A stretch of DNA of 64,000 nt from Candidatus Zipacnadia bacterium (GTDB lineage Bacteria > Armatimonadota > Zipacnadia > Zipacnadales > UBA5352). The translations under genes were made by a program, and so were the position numbers. The notes beneath the pieces are model-generated. The model was not told where the DNA came from. It worked only from the letters and a program-made list of their open reading frames with translations, and searched no databases. Of this stretch, positions 1 to 8,969 are shown one piece after another (within the stretch, counting starts at the first letter, position 1; each line of letters starts with the position of its first letter). Where the stretch lies: NCBI GenBank assembly GCA_029821735.1, contig JALGSU010000015.1, forward strand, positions 27,960 through 91,959, in the 5' to 3' direction.

Positions 1-2
1 AC

Positions 3-185
3 GCGACCAACGTGCATTCCCAGGAACTGGCGGTGAAGGCTGCGCTGGAGGGTGACCGGCACGCGCTCTACCAGGCGCTGGCGCTGGACCCGTTGACCGG
101 CGCGCTCGTATCCCTGGATGACATCCGCACGATGGTGGATGAAATGATCGCCGCACAGGAGCAGTGGCTGCCGCAGTTCGCCTGA
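3..185 (+). CDS. GH4 family alpha-glucosidase/galactosidase, C-terminal fragment
   Basis: Only the last 60 codons are in the window; the gene begins upstream. The frame starting at base 3 reads ATNVHSQELAVKAALEGD and then LDPLTGALVSLDDIRTMVDE, ending QWLPQFA and a TGA stop. This matches the end of GH4 glycosidases (NAD- and Mn-dependent alpha-glucosidases/galactosidases), where the helix with 'alDPlt.a..sldei..Mvdem' and a final 'wLPqf' is conserved. The Rossmann-like NAD site and the metal ligands are upstream and unseen, so the substrate cannot be assigned. It converges on the prepilin gene with a 7-base gap. Confidence 0.8.
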   Translation, partial: ATNVHSQELAVKAALEGDRHALYQALALDPLTGALVSLDDIRTMVDEMIAAQEQWLPQFA

Positions 186-192
186 GGACGTG

Positions 193-726
193 TCAGCCAC
201 CGGTCTTGACCTTCGCGTGTCCGTCCACATAGAGGATGACCGGACCGGCGGTATGCCAGTCCGGTTTGTAGTCGTTCGCCAGCGCAGTCGACGACGGCTC
301 CATTCCCCATGGCGCGTCCATCATCTGCGACGGCATCCCGATATCCAGCAGTCCGAGCCCGTAGTCGTAGCTCGTCCCCTGCACCTCAAACATGTTGCTG
401 CTGTCGCTCGGGCAGCGGAAGATCTGCCGGTTCTTCGTGTAAGGCTCGATCACGTCCGCGATTCCCGGAGGCCCCTGGTGGTATCCGTCCGCAGGTGGCG
501 GCGCGGCCGGATACTCGTTCGCCAGCGGCAGGCGATCGTCGTAGTCTGTCGAGTACATTATCACCGCCAGACCAATCTGCTTGAGATTCGATATGCAGGA
601 AGCCTCGCGGGCTTTCTCCCTGGCTCGAGCGAAAACCGGGAAGAGAATAGCCGCCAGAATGGCGATAATCGCGATCACGACCAGCAGCTCTATCAGTGTG
701 AAACCTGCGTGGCTCGTACGGCGCAA
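193..726 (-). CDS. Type II secretion/pseudopilin-like protein with N-terminal methylation motif (DUF1559-like)
   Basis: A 177-residue prepilin-like protein. A short basic leader MRRTSHAG precedes [18 protein letters not shown], the class III signal cleaved by a prepilin peptidase after Gly8, with the +5 Glu at residue 13. It continues [16 protein letters not shown] and SNLKQIGLA, then ends [13 protein letters not shown], the usual close of the DUF1559-like, H-x-G-DG-containing pseudopilins that are abundant in Armatimonadota and Planctomycetes. The start codon is TTG at 726, supported by a strong upstream GGAAGGAG. Such proteins are expected at the cell envelope; their individual roles are unknown. 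It is a phylogenetic marker for the window rather than part of the sugar pathway. Confidence 0.9.
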   Translation of the reverse strand: MRRTSHAGFTLIELLVVIAIIAILAAILFPVFARAREKAREASCISNLKQIGLAVIMYSTDYDDRLPLANEYPAAPPPADGYHQGPPGIADVIEPYTKNRQIFRCPSDSSNMFEVQGTSYDYGLGLLDIGMPSQMMDAPWGMEPSSTALANDYKPDWHTAGPVILYVDGHAKVKTGG

Positions 727-756
727 GGTGTGCTCCTTCCCTGGCGCATCCAGGCA

Positions 757-785
757 GCCCGGACCGAGAAACGCTCAGTCCGGGC
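757..785 (-). terminator. Hairpin after the STN-like gene
   Basis: GCCCGGAC at 757-764 pairs perfectly with GTCCGGGC at 778-785; GAG/CTC inside the 13-base loop could extend it. It lies 13-41 bases past the stop of the minus-strand gene ending at 798. No T-tract follows, so intrinsic termination is uncertain. Confidence 0.45.
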
Positions 786-797
786 CGCAAAGCTGCG

Positions 798-1913
798 TTA
801 CATTCCGGCGATCTTGGCAAGCGCCTGAAGGTAAGGCTTGAGTTCCATTCGCTGCTCAGGCGTGAGAGTGGTGCTGTACTGAGTCGTCCGTTCCAGTATG
901 CGCGGCATGAACTCCCTCATGCGCGCCGCTCGCCCGCCGCCGCCATCACCCTCGCCATCAGCCTGCTGCATCCGCTCAGCCATTCGTTCCATCCGCTCGA
1001 CGCGCTGCTGGATGTTCGCGGCCCGCTCCTCGGCTGGCATCGCCCAGTAGTCAGCCCATCGCTGGGTGAACCGCTCCTCAAATATCTGGTCCTGTTCCGC
1101 CTGGGTCAGCTCATACGGTTGGCTGATGATGTAGAACGGGCGCCAGGTGCCACCGACTGCCTCAGCCATCTGGTCGAGCACCTCATCCAGCGGTGCATCC
1201 TCAGCCGAAACCGCCACGAGCGCCTGCAACTCCGGGTCGGCAAGCAGCAGGTAGCCACTTTGGGTAATGAAGGCAGAGATCGCCTCATCGACCGTGGCAG
1301 CGTCCAGTTCCACCGTTATTGTCTCGGCCTGAACCGGCAGACCAATCCGGCGCAGCACGTCGATCAGTCCCCTGCCCCTCCGGCCCCGCTGGTTGGCGTC
1401 GGCGGGGTCAACTGGCTGGGGAGCTTCCCCGAGCTGGCCGCCCTGAGCGGGCGCGCCTCCAGGCCCACCGAATCCGCCGCGGCCCTGGCCGCCACGGGCC
1501 TCTCGCCAGGTCTGCATGAGCGCCTCGCGCTCCGCATCTGTCATCGAGTCCATCCACCACTCGCGCGTGCTCGTCAGCGCATCGATGAGCTCCTCGGCAC
1601 TGTAGGGCTCATCGGGGGTGGCCTTCTCCATGATGTAGCCACGAAGCCAGGAGCCAGGCATCGCCACAGCCAGCGCCTCGACGGCGTCCTCGACCTCGTA
1701 GTCGGTAAGTGCACCGGTGACCCGGTACTCGCCCCTCTCGGTCACTGCGACTCGAACTTCGGTCTGTGCCTCTATCTCGGCTGCGACCTCGGTCGCCAGT
1801 GTGTCATCCGCGGTGAGTGTCACCAGCGGTGGCGCCTCTTCGGTGTCAGCCAAAGTCAAAGCCGCACTCGTCAGCAGAAGTGCTACTCCCAACACGACGC
1901 TCAATACTCGCAT
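798..1913 (-). CDS. Secreted protein with two STN/secretin-N-like repeats
   Basis: About 371 residues from ATG 1913, chosen because GGAGGG sits seven bases upstream; the open frame extends to 1952 without a better site. A Sec signal (MRVLSVVLGVALLLTSAALTLA) is followed by two similar alpha/beta modules. The first (around residues 30-95) has a pattern VTLTADDTLATEVAAEI...YRVTGALTDYEVEDAVEALA; the second (around 195-265) reads ITVELDAATVDEAISAFI...LVAVSAEDAPLDEVLDQMA. This layout of a short hydrophobic strand, a helix and an 'l.n.pl.e.L..l' tail resembles the STN domain of secretins and TonB receptors. A Gly/Gln/Pro-rich linker (about 150-180) separates them, and a charged, Met/Arg-rich helical tail follows. 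No secretin channel domain is present. Its neighbour is a pseudopilin, so an envelope role is possible; function unknown. Confidence 0.7.
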   Translation of the reverse strand: MRVLSVVLGVALLLTSAALTLADTEEAPPLVTLTADDTLATEVAAEIEAQTEVRVAVTERGEYRVTGALTDYEVEDAVEALAVAMPGSWLRGYIMEKATPDEPYSAEELIDALTSTREWWMDSMTDAEREALMQTWREARGGQGRGGFGGPGGAPAQGGQLGEAPQPVDPADANQRGRRGRGLIDVLRRIGLPVQAETITVELDAATVDEAISAFITQSGYLLLADPELQALVAVSAEDAPLDEVLDQMAEAVGGTWRPFYIISQPYELTQAEQDQIFEERFTQRWADYWAMPAEERAANIQQRVERMERMAERMQQADGEGDGGGGRAARMREFMPRILERTTQYSTTLTPEQRMELKPYLQALAKIAGM

Positions 1914-2042
1914 GAGCATTCCCTCCTGGGGCCCTGAGGTACCGAGGGCCATTAGCTATCAATATGAAGACGCATCCGGCAACAATCGATTCCCGCTTTC
2001 TTCCTGCACAATCACCATTTCCTCACTCTCGGGCACTCCGGC

Positions 2043-2891
2043 TCACTCGAAGAGCCTCGGCGGCTCATCCTGCGGCGCCCTGCCCGCAGCAGGAACCACG
2101 TCCTCGCCGAGGATATCCACGAGCCTTCGCACAGTGTCAGGACTATGCCCCTCGAACTGATTGTTGACGAAGACATAGCCGCGCTTGACGCGCTCTGACT
2201 GGCGGCCGAGCACATGGACCCAGTGAGCCAGATCGTGGTTCCGCTGTCGGCGCACCTCGGAGTAGTCCGGGTAAACGTCCCGTTTGCCGAGCATCCGCAG
2301 GTAGATGAAGTCGCACGTGGCCACTTCGAAGCGTGGGTACCAGGGGTGGTCGGCGACGACCACGCCCATCCTCAACTCGCGCAGCAGATCGAGGGCCGCG
2401 GGCTCATCCAGCCAGGACTTATGTCGGAACTCCACCGCGAATCGCATCGTCACAGGGAGGGCGCCCAGGAACGTGCGCAGCAGAGGCAACTGGTCAGACG
2501 GGAACCTGGGCGAGAGCTGCACCACCAGCGGCCCGAGCCGATCACCCAGCCCCGATATCGTCCGCAGGAAAGCATCCGTGATGTCCTCAGAGTCAGCCAG
2601 CAGGTTGTCGTGAGTGATCTGGCCCGGAAACTTGGGGCAGAACACAAAGCCTTCGGGGCCGCGCTTCAGCCAACTCTCGACGGTCGAACGTGACGGGATA
2701 CGATACCAGGTGCTGTCGACCTCTACCGCGCTGAACTGGCTGGCATAGTACACAAGTTGGTCATCGGCGCCCGGCGGATAGAAGGGCCCCTTCCAGTCGT
2801 CAAACGACCACCCACATGTGCCCACACGTATCTCCATTGCTGAAGTGTTCGCAGTCGGAGGCGAGATTCCTGCCTGTGCAGGGCTCATCAC
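2043..2891 (-). CDS. DUF72 (YecE-like) TIM-barrel protein
   Basis: A DUF72 family protein of about 264-282 residues. The family's N-terminus is recognisable as MEIRVGTCGWSFDDWKGPFY, followed by VEVDSTWYRIPS, AVEFRHKSWLD in the middle and GYVFVNNQFEGHSPDTVR near the end, all hallmark blocks of this single-domain TIM barrel. The biochemical activity of DUF72 is not established. Start: the family-like Met lies at 2837, but no Shine-Dalgarno is visible there; AGAGGG just upstream of tandem ATGs at 2891/2888 supports the longer form, which adds a non-conserved 16-18 residue leader. It is transcribed away from the large secreted protein starting at 2961, so 2892-2960 probably holds divergent promoters. 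Confidence 0.88.
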   Translation of the reverse strand: MMSPAQAGISPPTANTSAMEIRVGTCGWSFDDWKGPFYPPGADDQLVYYASQFSAVEVDSTWYRIPSRSTVESWLKRGPEGFVFCPKFPGQITHDNLLADSEDITDAFLRTISGLGDRLGPLVVQLSPRFPSDQLPLLRTFLGALPVTMRFAVEFRHKSWLDEPAALDLLRELRMGVVVADHPWYPRFEVATCDFIYLRMLGKRDVYPDYSEVRRQRNHDLAHWVHVLGRQSERVKRGYVFVNNQFEGHSPDTVRRLVDILGEDVVPAAGRAPQDEPPRLFE

Positions 2892-2960
2892 CCTCTTCGG
2901 CGAATCCCTGACCAGCAGTCAACGTGTTCGCCATCGCCCGTCCGTCGGGGAGGAAACACT

Positions 2961-5900
2961 ATGATCTCAAACCGCCTCGCCGTGACCATCCTCAGCTTCT
3001 GCGTGGTGTGCAGCAGTGTGCAGACGTTCGCCGGCGATGACGGGAATCTGGTCACCAATCCCGGTTTCGAGTTGGTGTCGGACGAAACCGGCTTCGCCCA
3101 GTCCTGGGAGCCCACATACTGGAGCAATCCGCACGGCGAGGTGACCATGTCAGACCAGGCACGCAGCGGCGATCGCTGCGTGATGATTACCGGCGTGCCT
3201 CCCGCTGAGATCAAAGACGCCACGCCACGAAACAACAATCTGACCACCCAGCGCATCGATCCGGACATCATGGGCATGCGCAAACTGCGCCTCAGCGTCT
3301 GGTTCCGCTGCGGAGGGAACGCGCAAGCATATTGCTCAATGATGACGCGAGACGTCGACGGCAACCAGCTTCGATACGTCAGCTCGGCCCGCTATAGCGG
3401 CAAGGACGAATGGACACGGCTCTCCCTCGATGTCGTAACCGACGCGGAGACTGCCCAGCTCACGATTCTCCTGCGCAACGAGGGCGAGGGCCCCGCCTGG
3501 TTCGACGACATCTCCCTCGCCGCATCCGATGACGTGCTGGAACACGATCTGGCGCGCGTGCACGTGGAGCCATTCATCGGCGGACGAGTGCGTGCATTCG
3601 TGGTCAAAGCCACGGGCCGCGACATGACGTTCTGGGATGGCGTTCGCCCCGGGGGCTTCGCCGCAGACATCGTCCCCGGAGCCCAGTATCCAGGTGCGCT
3701 GCGCGACTCAGCATGCCAGATGCGAGTGCTTGAGGCGCGCCGCCGCGTGCTCCTGACTCACGGACCGCTACCCGCGCCTCAGGACGGCCTGCTCGTTGAG
3801 AAAGAGATATCGTTGCGTGGGGGCGCAGCGGCGATCGACGTGCAAGTCCGTGTGACCAACGGTGCGGCCGAGCCACGCAGCTTCGCCCTGCGCGCTCAGC
3901 AATGCCTGCCGCCACGCGAGACCACCATAACCGTGCCCATGGGCGGCCAACTTCGGGTGATACGCCACGATCCGCTGCTCGCCAAGTGGGGTATGGACCT
4001 CAACGATCTGGACCGCGGCTGGATCGGATGTTCCGACGACAAGGACGCCAGCACGGTCCTCATGCAGTTCGACAGTGACGAAGTCACGAAAGCCTACCTG
4101 TACCGCAACCAGGATCTGCAGACTGTGGAGTGGTATTACCGCGAGGTAACGCTCGCGCCCGGAGACAAATGGGAGACGACCTACACCATCGCTGCCTTGC
4201 CGAGCGGCGCTCCAATCGTCGCAGCCAGCCCGGACCTCGCCATTGGCCTCACGCCCCTGAGTTTGGGCGAGGCAGGTCAGTATGCGGTAGCCATCTCGGG
4301 CCTGCGAGCATCCGTCGACGCGCAGTTGTCGGCGAAGGCCACTGGCGAGGGCGCTCTGCCCGAGGTCGAGCGCGACTTGACTGTGGCCGGCGGTGGCATC
4401 CCCGCGATTGAGCTCCCGTGGGACGCGGCCAAGGTCCGCCGCATCGAGCTGTCCGCGCGGGTTGGCCAGACGGACCTGGCCGCACTCATCACTCGCGATC
4501 TTCTGGACGAGAGCCCGCTGATGGACCTGCCCCCGCCCCCCGAGCGTATGGCCCAGTTCCCGGCCGCGACCGGCTTCTTCCCTTACGGTGAATACTACCG
4601 CGGTATCGTGGGGTCAGAGGCGGGCAGTTCATACCAGCAGGTTGCCCGCTTCCTGCGAGCCTACCGTCGCTGCTACATGAACACCTACATGGTGAGCGAG
4701 GGATCTCTGCTCGGGACGTTCAGGGAGACGGGCGCCAGCCCGCTCGCCGATATGATACGCGCTCATCACATGCGCGCGATCCCGCGAGCTGACATGATGC
4801 GACGCTTCGAGCGCGATGAGCGGGGCGGCATCACCAAGGAACTCCCCGCGCCCGAGGAAGTGACCCGCGAGTTGGTCCTCGAACGTATCCGCGGCGGCGC
4901 CGATTACTCCTCCGAGTTGCGCAAACAGTTCCTCGAGGCCTATGGCGACCTCATGCTGGCATACGACTACTCGGATGAACCAGGCGGCCAGTACATCCCG
5001 ATGTACATGCTCCTGCAGAGCGTCTACCGGGAGATCGATCCTGATCATCCTGTGCTGGTCATCTTGAATCTGAATCGCACTGAGTTCCTTCCCTTCATGC
5101 CTATCTACTACGGCGACGAATACCCCATCCACAACGAGAAGAGGGGTGGGCGCAACCCATGGGGCGTCACCAAAATGGTCCGCTTCTGCGCCACTCATAC
5201 CAAGGCGCCGGTGTGGGTGATGCTGCAAGCCTTCGGTGGGCTGCCAGAGTACACATGGCAACTTCCCAACGAGGCCGAGATGCGCCTGACCATATATGAA
5301 GCAATCGCGAACGGCGCCAAGGGCCTCACCTTCCACGGCTCATGCTCGCCCCCGTGCTGGCGCTACAACATGCACTACTTCGAGACCGCCATCGACTCGT
5401 GGGGGGTCGAGGAGCCCGGCTGGTCGGCCATGCGCGACGCGGGCAAGTGGCTAACGGCCATCGGCCCCGCCCTGCTCACGACATCAGTTTCCGACGACGA
5501 GGCGCTGCGCATTGAGTGCGAGGAGATAGGCACAGACGACACCCGCTACCAGGGCCCCGCGCTTAAGGCGGGCGTGCTGACCAGGAACGAGGGTGGCTGG
5601 TTCGCAGTCGTCGTCAACCAGGACATTGAGCAGGCGCGCGCTGGCACGCTCACCGGCAACACTGACGTCGTCGCACCGGACAGTCTGCTCTTCGACCTCT
5701 ACGACCTTAAGGCGATCGGCCCGGCAGCGTCTGCCGCTCAGCCTATAGAGCTGGCCCCCGGCGACGGTCGCATCTACTTCGTGGGTACCCAGGCCCAGGC
5801 TGATGACGTCATCGCCACCGTCCATCGCGGTCACTATGACAGCGAACTGCCCCTCTACGAGATCGACGCGGCCCTCGCGCAGGCGAACGGCTCGGACATT

Positions 5901-6353
5901 GCTGCAGCCACGGAACTGGCGGACACAGCAGCGCAAGCTGCCCAAGCCGGCGACCTGGCAGTCGCCCATCAGAAAATCGTGGACGCTCGCATGACTGTGG
6001 CGCAAGTCACCGCAGCCAATCCGGCGGTTGCTGGGGCGCTGGCGGGGCTCTCAGAGGCGCACGAGACGCTCTCGGAGATCGCACGGGTGTACCGCGACAA
6101 CTTTGACGTGGTAATGCCGCCGGACGATCGCAAGACCGCGCCCAGAAACCAGATCTGGACGAACGAGCGCGACCCGAAGATGCAGAGCTATGTGGACCAG
6201 ACCGCAGGCGCGTTCCTGCTGCGCTGGGCTCTCGAGGACCGCGTCTATGCCGGCGAAGCCGATCAAGTCGCCGACGATGTCGCGCGCCTGATCACAACTT
6301 CCCGCCGACTGCACGAGGAGGCCATCGCCTACGTCCGCGCACAAGCGCAGTAG
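2961..6353 (+). CDS. Large secreted GH-like protein with N-terminal carbohydrate-binding module
   Basis: 1130 residues, ATG preceded by GGGGAGGA. The Sec signal ends near SVQTFA. Residues about 29-190 form a CBM4/9-like jelly roll (NLVTNPGFELVSD, then LRLSVWFRCGG, ending PAWFDDISLA). A long beta-rich middle follows, then from about 538 a TIM-barrel-like region beginning FFPYGEYYRGIVGSE and containing AYDYSDEPGGQ near 666, VLVILNLNRTEF and GAKGLTFHGSCSPP, reminiscent of GH5/GH42-clan barrels in which the acid/base sits after strand 4. The last ~185 residues are Ala-rich and predicted helical. I cannot assign a CAZy family or substrate. It ends four bases from the convergent CocE-like gene. Confidence 0.75.
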   Translation: MISNRLAVTILSFCVVCSSVQTFAGDDGNLVTNPGFELVSDETGFAQSWEPTYWSNPHGEVTMSDQARSGDRCVMITGVPPAEIKDATPRNNNLTTQRIDPDIMGMRKLRLSVWFRCGGNAQAYCSMMTRDVDGNQLRYVSSARYSGKDEWTRLSLDVVTDAETAQLTILLRNEGEGPAWFDDISLAASDDVLEHDLARVHVEPFIGGRVRAFVVKATGRDMTFWDGVRPGGFAADIVPGAQYPGALRDSACQMRVLEARRRVLLTHGPLPAPQDGLLVEKEISLRGGAAAIDVQVRVTNGAAEPRSFALRAQQCLPPRETTITVPMGGQLRVIRHDPLLAKWGMDLNDLDRGWIGCSDDKDASTVLMQFDSDEVTKAYLYRNQDLQTVEWYYREVTLAPGDKWETTYTIAALPSGAPIVAASPDLAIGLTPLSLGEAGQYAVAISGLRASVDAQLSAKATGEGALPEVERDLTVAGGGIPAIELPWDAAKVRRIELSARVGQTDLAALITRDLLDESPLMDLPPPPERMAQFPAATGFFPYGEYYRGIVGSEAGSSYQQVARFLRAYRRCYMNTYMVSEGSLLGTFRETGASPLADMIRAHHMRAIPRADMMRRFERDERGGITKELPAPEEVTRELVLERIRGGADYSSELRKQFLEAYGDLMLAYDYSDEPGGQYIPMYMLLQSVYREIDPDHPVLVILNLNRTEFLPFMPIYYGDEYPIHNEKRGGRNPWGVTKMVRFCATHTKAPVWVMLQAFGGLPEYTWQLPNEAEMRLTIYEAIANGAKGLTFHGSCSPPCWRYNMHYFETAIDSWGVEEPGWSAMRDAGKWLTAIGPALLTTSVSDDEALRIECEEIGTDDTRYQGPALKAGVLTRNEGGWFAVVVNQDIEQARAGTLTGNTDVVAPDSLLFDLYDLKAIGPAASAAQPIELAPGDGRIYFVGTQAQADDVIATVHRGHYDSELPLYEIDAALAQANGSDIAAATELADTAAQAAQAGDLAVAHQKIVDARMTVAQVTAANPAVAGALAGLSEAHETLSEIARVYRDNFDVVMPPDDRKTAPRNQIWTNERDPKMQSYVDQTAGAFLLRWALEDRVYAGEADQVADDVARLITTSRRLHEEAIAYVRAQAQ

Positions 6354-6357
6354 GCCT

Positions 6358-8016
6358 TTACATTGCGAGCACCGGCAGTAACAGGCGCGACGGATGTGCC
6401 GCATCGTGCATGATGTGCTGGGTGGCTTTGCGCGGCTCGGCGCCTGACCACGGAGACGCCACCACGTTCGGATTCGGCAGGATACGCGGGTAGCTGCTAC
6501 TCGTGACGATCAGCGCTACTCGCGAGCCAGCCGGCAACTCGCAGGCGATGTGCCCCAAGTCGACGTGGACCTGCGTTGGCGTGTCTGGCTCCAGAGCCTT
6601 GGGCTCCGCGAAGCTCTCCCTGTACTTCAGGCGCAGCGACCCAACGCCGATGTTCGTCACCGACCCGCCCGCTTCCACCACGCACAAGCGCGCCACTATA
6701 TCTGTGTCCTCAGCGTCGCTGGCCATCCAAAGGTCCAGCCCGACCTGCCCGACGATCGCCATCGGTTCCGCCAGCACCTCGCCTCGATAGTATGCCAGGT
6801 CACTGCGGTTCAAGATCGGGCGCTGGTCAATTGGCCCCTTGACCTCGAATACCTGGTAGATAGGCCCGCCAAGCGTCGGCATCGGGTCCTCAGGATCGTA
6901 GACGAAGCTGTCGGCCGGTTCATCACAAGGCGTCTCGGGGCTCAGGCCTCCCGGGCCTCTGCGACCATCGGCATGGCCCGCTGAGTGCAGATACCACGAT
7001 TGCTCCTCGGCATCGCGCGGCGGCCAGTCCTGCAGGCCCAGCCAGCGGTTCGCGCCCATCAGGAACACGCGTACCGGCGGCTCGTCAGTGATACCGTCAT
7101 CGTGATCGCGCAGATGCAGGTTCAGGAATCGCATTGCGTCCGCATGGCAACTTACGTCGGCGTCCGGGCCGAACTCCCACTGCCCGTAGCTGCGGTGCGC
7201 GTCACCACGAGCGCCGAAGGTCGAGTGTCCCCAGGGGCCCATCATCAGACGTTGGCCCTCGCGCGCCGCGCTGGTCGCCCCACCGGCGCGGATATTCCTG
7301 TAGGTCTCGCACTGCCCATCATGGTGGTGATCCCACCAGCCACCCATGTGGAAGCCCGGCACCGAGATCTTCTCATGCAGCGGGTACTGGTCGACGCTGC
7401 GCCAGTACTCATCCTCACTATCATGCTCGCGCCACAGCCTCAGCGTCTCAGACTCGAAGCCTACACGCGCGAAGACCTCCTCCAACGTGCGCAGCCTGCA
7501 TATCTCATCCCAGTCGAAGTGCGTCAGGCGCGGCCGCGTCGCCACCACATCGTTGCACAAGTTCCAGTAGAGCCCGTTGTAGAGCGCCGGGCAGCCGTTG
7601 TAGCGCGCCCACTGGCGGAAGAAGCTCGCCGAGCACACCTGCGGCACCATGCACTTGAGGGCCTCGTGCTGCCCGCTCGCCGCCGGGGCCTGCACGAACC
7701 CGAGATAGCTCGCGCCGATCAACCCGATGCGCTCGTTGCACCAGCTCTGCTCGGCAGCCCAGGCGACGAAATCAATGCCGTCGCGTTGCTCGTCAAGCAG
7801 CGGGCGGAAATGGCCCTCGGAGTCAAACTTGCCCCGACAGTCCTGGATGGCGACCGCGTAGCCGTCGGAAACGTAGTTCGCGCCGCCCCCGGCTCGATGG
7901 TAGGGCGTGCGAAGCAATAGCGTCGGGAAAGGCCCGGGACCGTCAGGCAGCAGCACATCGGTCGCCAGCCTGACTCCGTCCGACATCGGGACCATCTGAG
8001 CGATGAGCGCTTTCAT
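6358..8016 (-). CDS. CocE/NonD family hydrolase (X-Pro dipeptidyl-peptidase fold)
   Basis: 552 residues with the complete serine-hydrolase triad of the CocE/Xaa-Pro peptidase family: nucleophile Ser103 in GASYLG, Asp229 in GGWWD and His264 in GPWGHS. The N-terminal PMSDGVRLATDVLLPDG and YAVAIQDCRGKFDSEG blocks are also family signatures. The C-terminal jelly roll (PRVFLMGANRW onward, ending with PRILPNPN) is present, so the length is normal. There is no signal peptide; it is probably cytoplasmic. Family members hydrolyse acyl esters or Pro-containing peptides; the substrate here is unknown, though an esterase removing acyl decorations from glycans would suit the neighbourhood. The ATG at 8016 has GAGGTG upstream. 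Confidence 0.9.
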   Translation of the reverse strand: MKALIAQMVPMSDGVRLATDVLLPDGPGPFPTLLLRTPYHRAGGGANYVSDGYAVAIQDCRGKFDSEGHFRPLLDEQRDGIDFVAWAAEQSWCNERIGLIGASYLGFVQAPAASGQHEALKCMVPQVCSASFFRQWARYNGCPALYNGLYWNLCNDVVATRPRLTHFDWDEICRLRTLEEVFARVGFESETLRLWREHDSEDEYWRSVDQYPLHEKISVPGFHMGGWWDHHHDGQCETYRNIRAGGATSAAREGQRLMMGPWGHSTFGARGDAHRSYGQWEFGPDADVSCHADAMRFLNLHLRDHDDGITDEPPVRVFLMGANRWLGLQDWPPRDAEEQSWYLHSAGHADGRRGPGGLSPETPCDEPADSFVYDPEDPMPTLGGPIYQVFEVKGPIDQRPILNRSDLAYYRGEVLAEPMAIVGQVGLDLWMASDAEDTDIVARLCVVEAGGSVTNIGVGSLRLKYRESFAEPKALEPDTPTQVHVDLGHIACELPAGSRVALIVTSSSYPRILPNPNVVASPWSGAEPRKATQHIMHDAAHPSRLLLPVLAM

Positions 8017-8171
8017 GGGTCACCTCTATGCGTGATTCTGACGTGCCCGAACCCGAGCGCCCTTTCTCGCTTCACCTGCCGATGCCCTCTCTACAGCGTT
8101 GGCTGGCAGAAGGTAAGGGCGCCTTTGACAGCCAACTATGTTGCCATCACAGGAAGAGGCAGGTGGTATGG

Positions 8172-8969
8172 ATGTCGCTCCCGCGCATCTGGTTGTGCGT
8201 GATTGCGCTGGGCATGCTCGCCCCAATCTGCATAGCCGAGCCCGCGAGCCCGTCGCAGGACGATCCGTGGTGCGCTGACCCGGTACTGCGCGCGCTCTCC
8301 GAACGCATCACTTTCCAAGTGACGTACGAGGGCGACACTATGGTACCGGTGATGGCGATCGGCGAATGGGCGCCCAAAATCATGGGCGAACCCGTCTTCG
8401 TCGACGGGCCCTTTGGACGCGCTCTACGATGCGGAGGAGGCAGCGCCATCGCCACCTACCCGCGCGGCCCCAACGCCACACTCGCCATGCGCGGCGCGGT
8501 CTCCATGTGGATATGCCCGGTTGACTGGACACGCGTCAACGGTGGCAACACGGTCCTGACTAAGTGCACCGCTTCGCGCTTCTACATGCAGCGGCAGGGC
8601 CCGGCGCACGATGACACCGGCAAGCTCACCCGCCACGAGGGCATCCAGTTCCTCATGCTTGGCGATGTCACCGGCAACAAGAACCTGATGACCTCCACGG
8701 TCAAATGGCCGCCCGGAAAGTGGCGCCTGCTGGTCGCCAGCTGGAGTCTCCCCACCATGTCGTTCTCCATCGACGGCGGCGAGTTCATGACCACCACCGT
8801 CAAGGAAATCCCCGATGACAGCTACTTCGGCGACCTGATGATCGGCGGCGTCAACGGCGAGCTCACGCTGCTTGACGAAGTCACCTTCTACCGACGCCCG
8901 TTGACGCGCGCTGAGGCGCTGCACATCTACGAGACTTTCAAGCCCGAAGACCCGGAGGTCGAGCAATGA
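8172..8969 (+). CDS. Secreted LamG/concanavalin-A-like domain protein
   Basis: About 265 residues from ATG 8172, chosen because it opens a clear signal peptide (MSLPRIWLCVIALGMLAPICIA) and has AGGTGG five bases upstream; the frame is open back to 8028 but that stretch is not protein-like. The mature part is a single LamG-like jelly roll: FGRALRCGGGSAIATYPRG, then GAVSMWICPVDW, KWRLLVASWSLPTMSFSIDGG and a closing LLDEVTFYRRPLTRAEALHIYE, which is the typical LamG end. No catalytic module. The stop overlaps the next start (ATGA), so it is probably translationally coupled to the GH-like protein downstream and may act with it as a binding partner. Confidence 0.85.
   Translation: MSLPRIWLCVIALGMLAPICIAEPASPSQDDPWCADPVLRALSERITFQVTYEGDTMVPVMAIGEWAPKIMGEPVFVDGPFGRALRCGGGSAIATYPRGPNATLAMRGAVSMWICPVDWTRVNGGNTVLTKCTASRFYMQRQGPAHDDTGKLTRHEGIQFLMLGDVTGNKNLMTSTVKWPPGKWRLLVASWSLPTMSFSIDGGEFMTTTVKEIPDDSYFGDLMIGGVNGELTLLDEVTFYRRPLTRAEALHIYETFKPEDPEVEQ

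Noticed and set aside
8125..8153. Perfect TTGACA at 8125-8130 as a -35 box for the LamG gene
   Set aside because: No acceptable -10 hexamer at 16-18 bases (TCACAG/CACAGG), so it may be chance.
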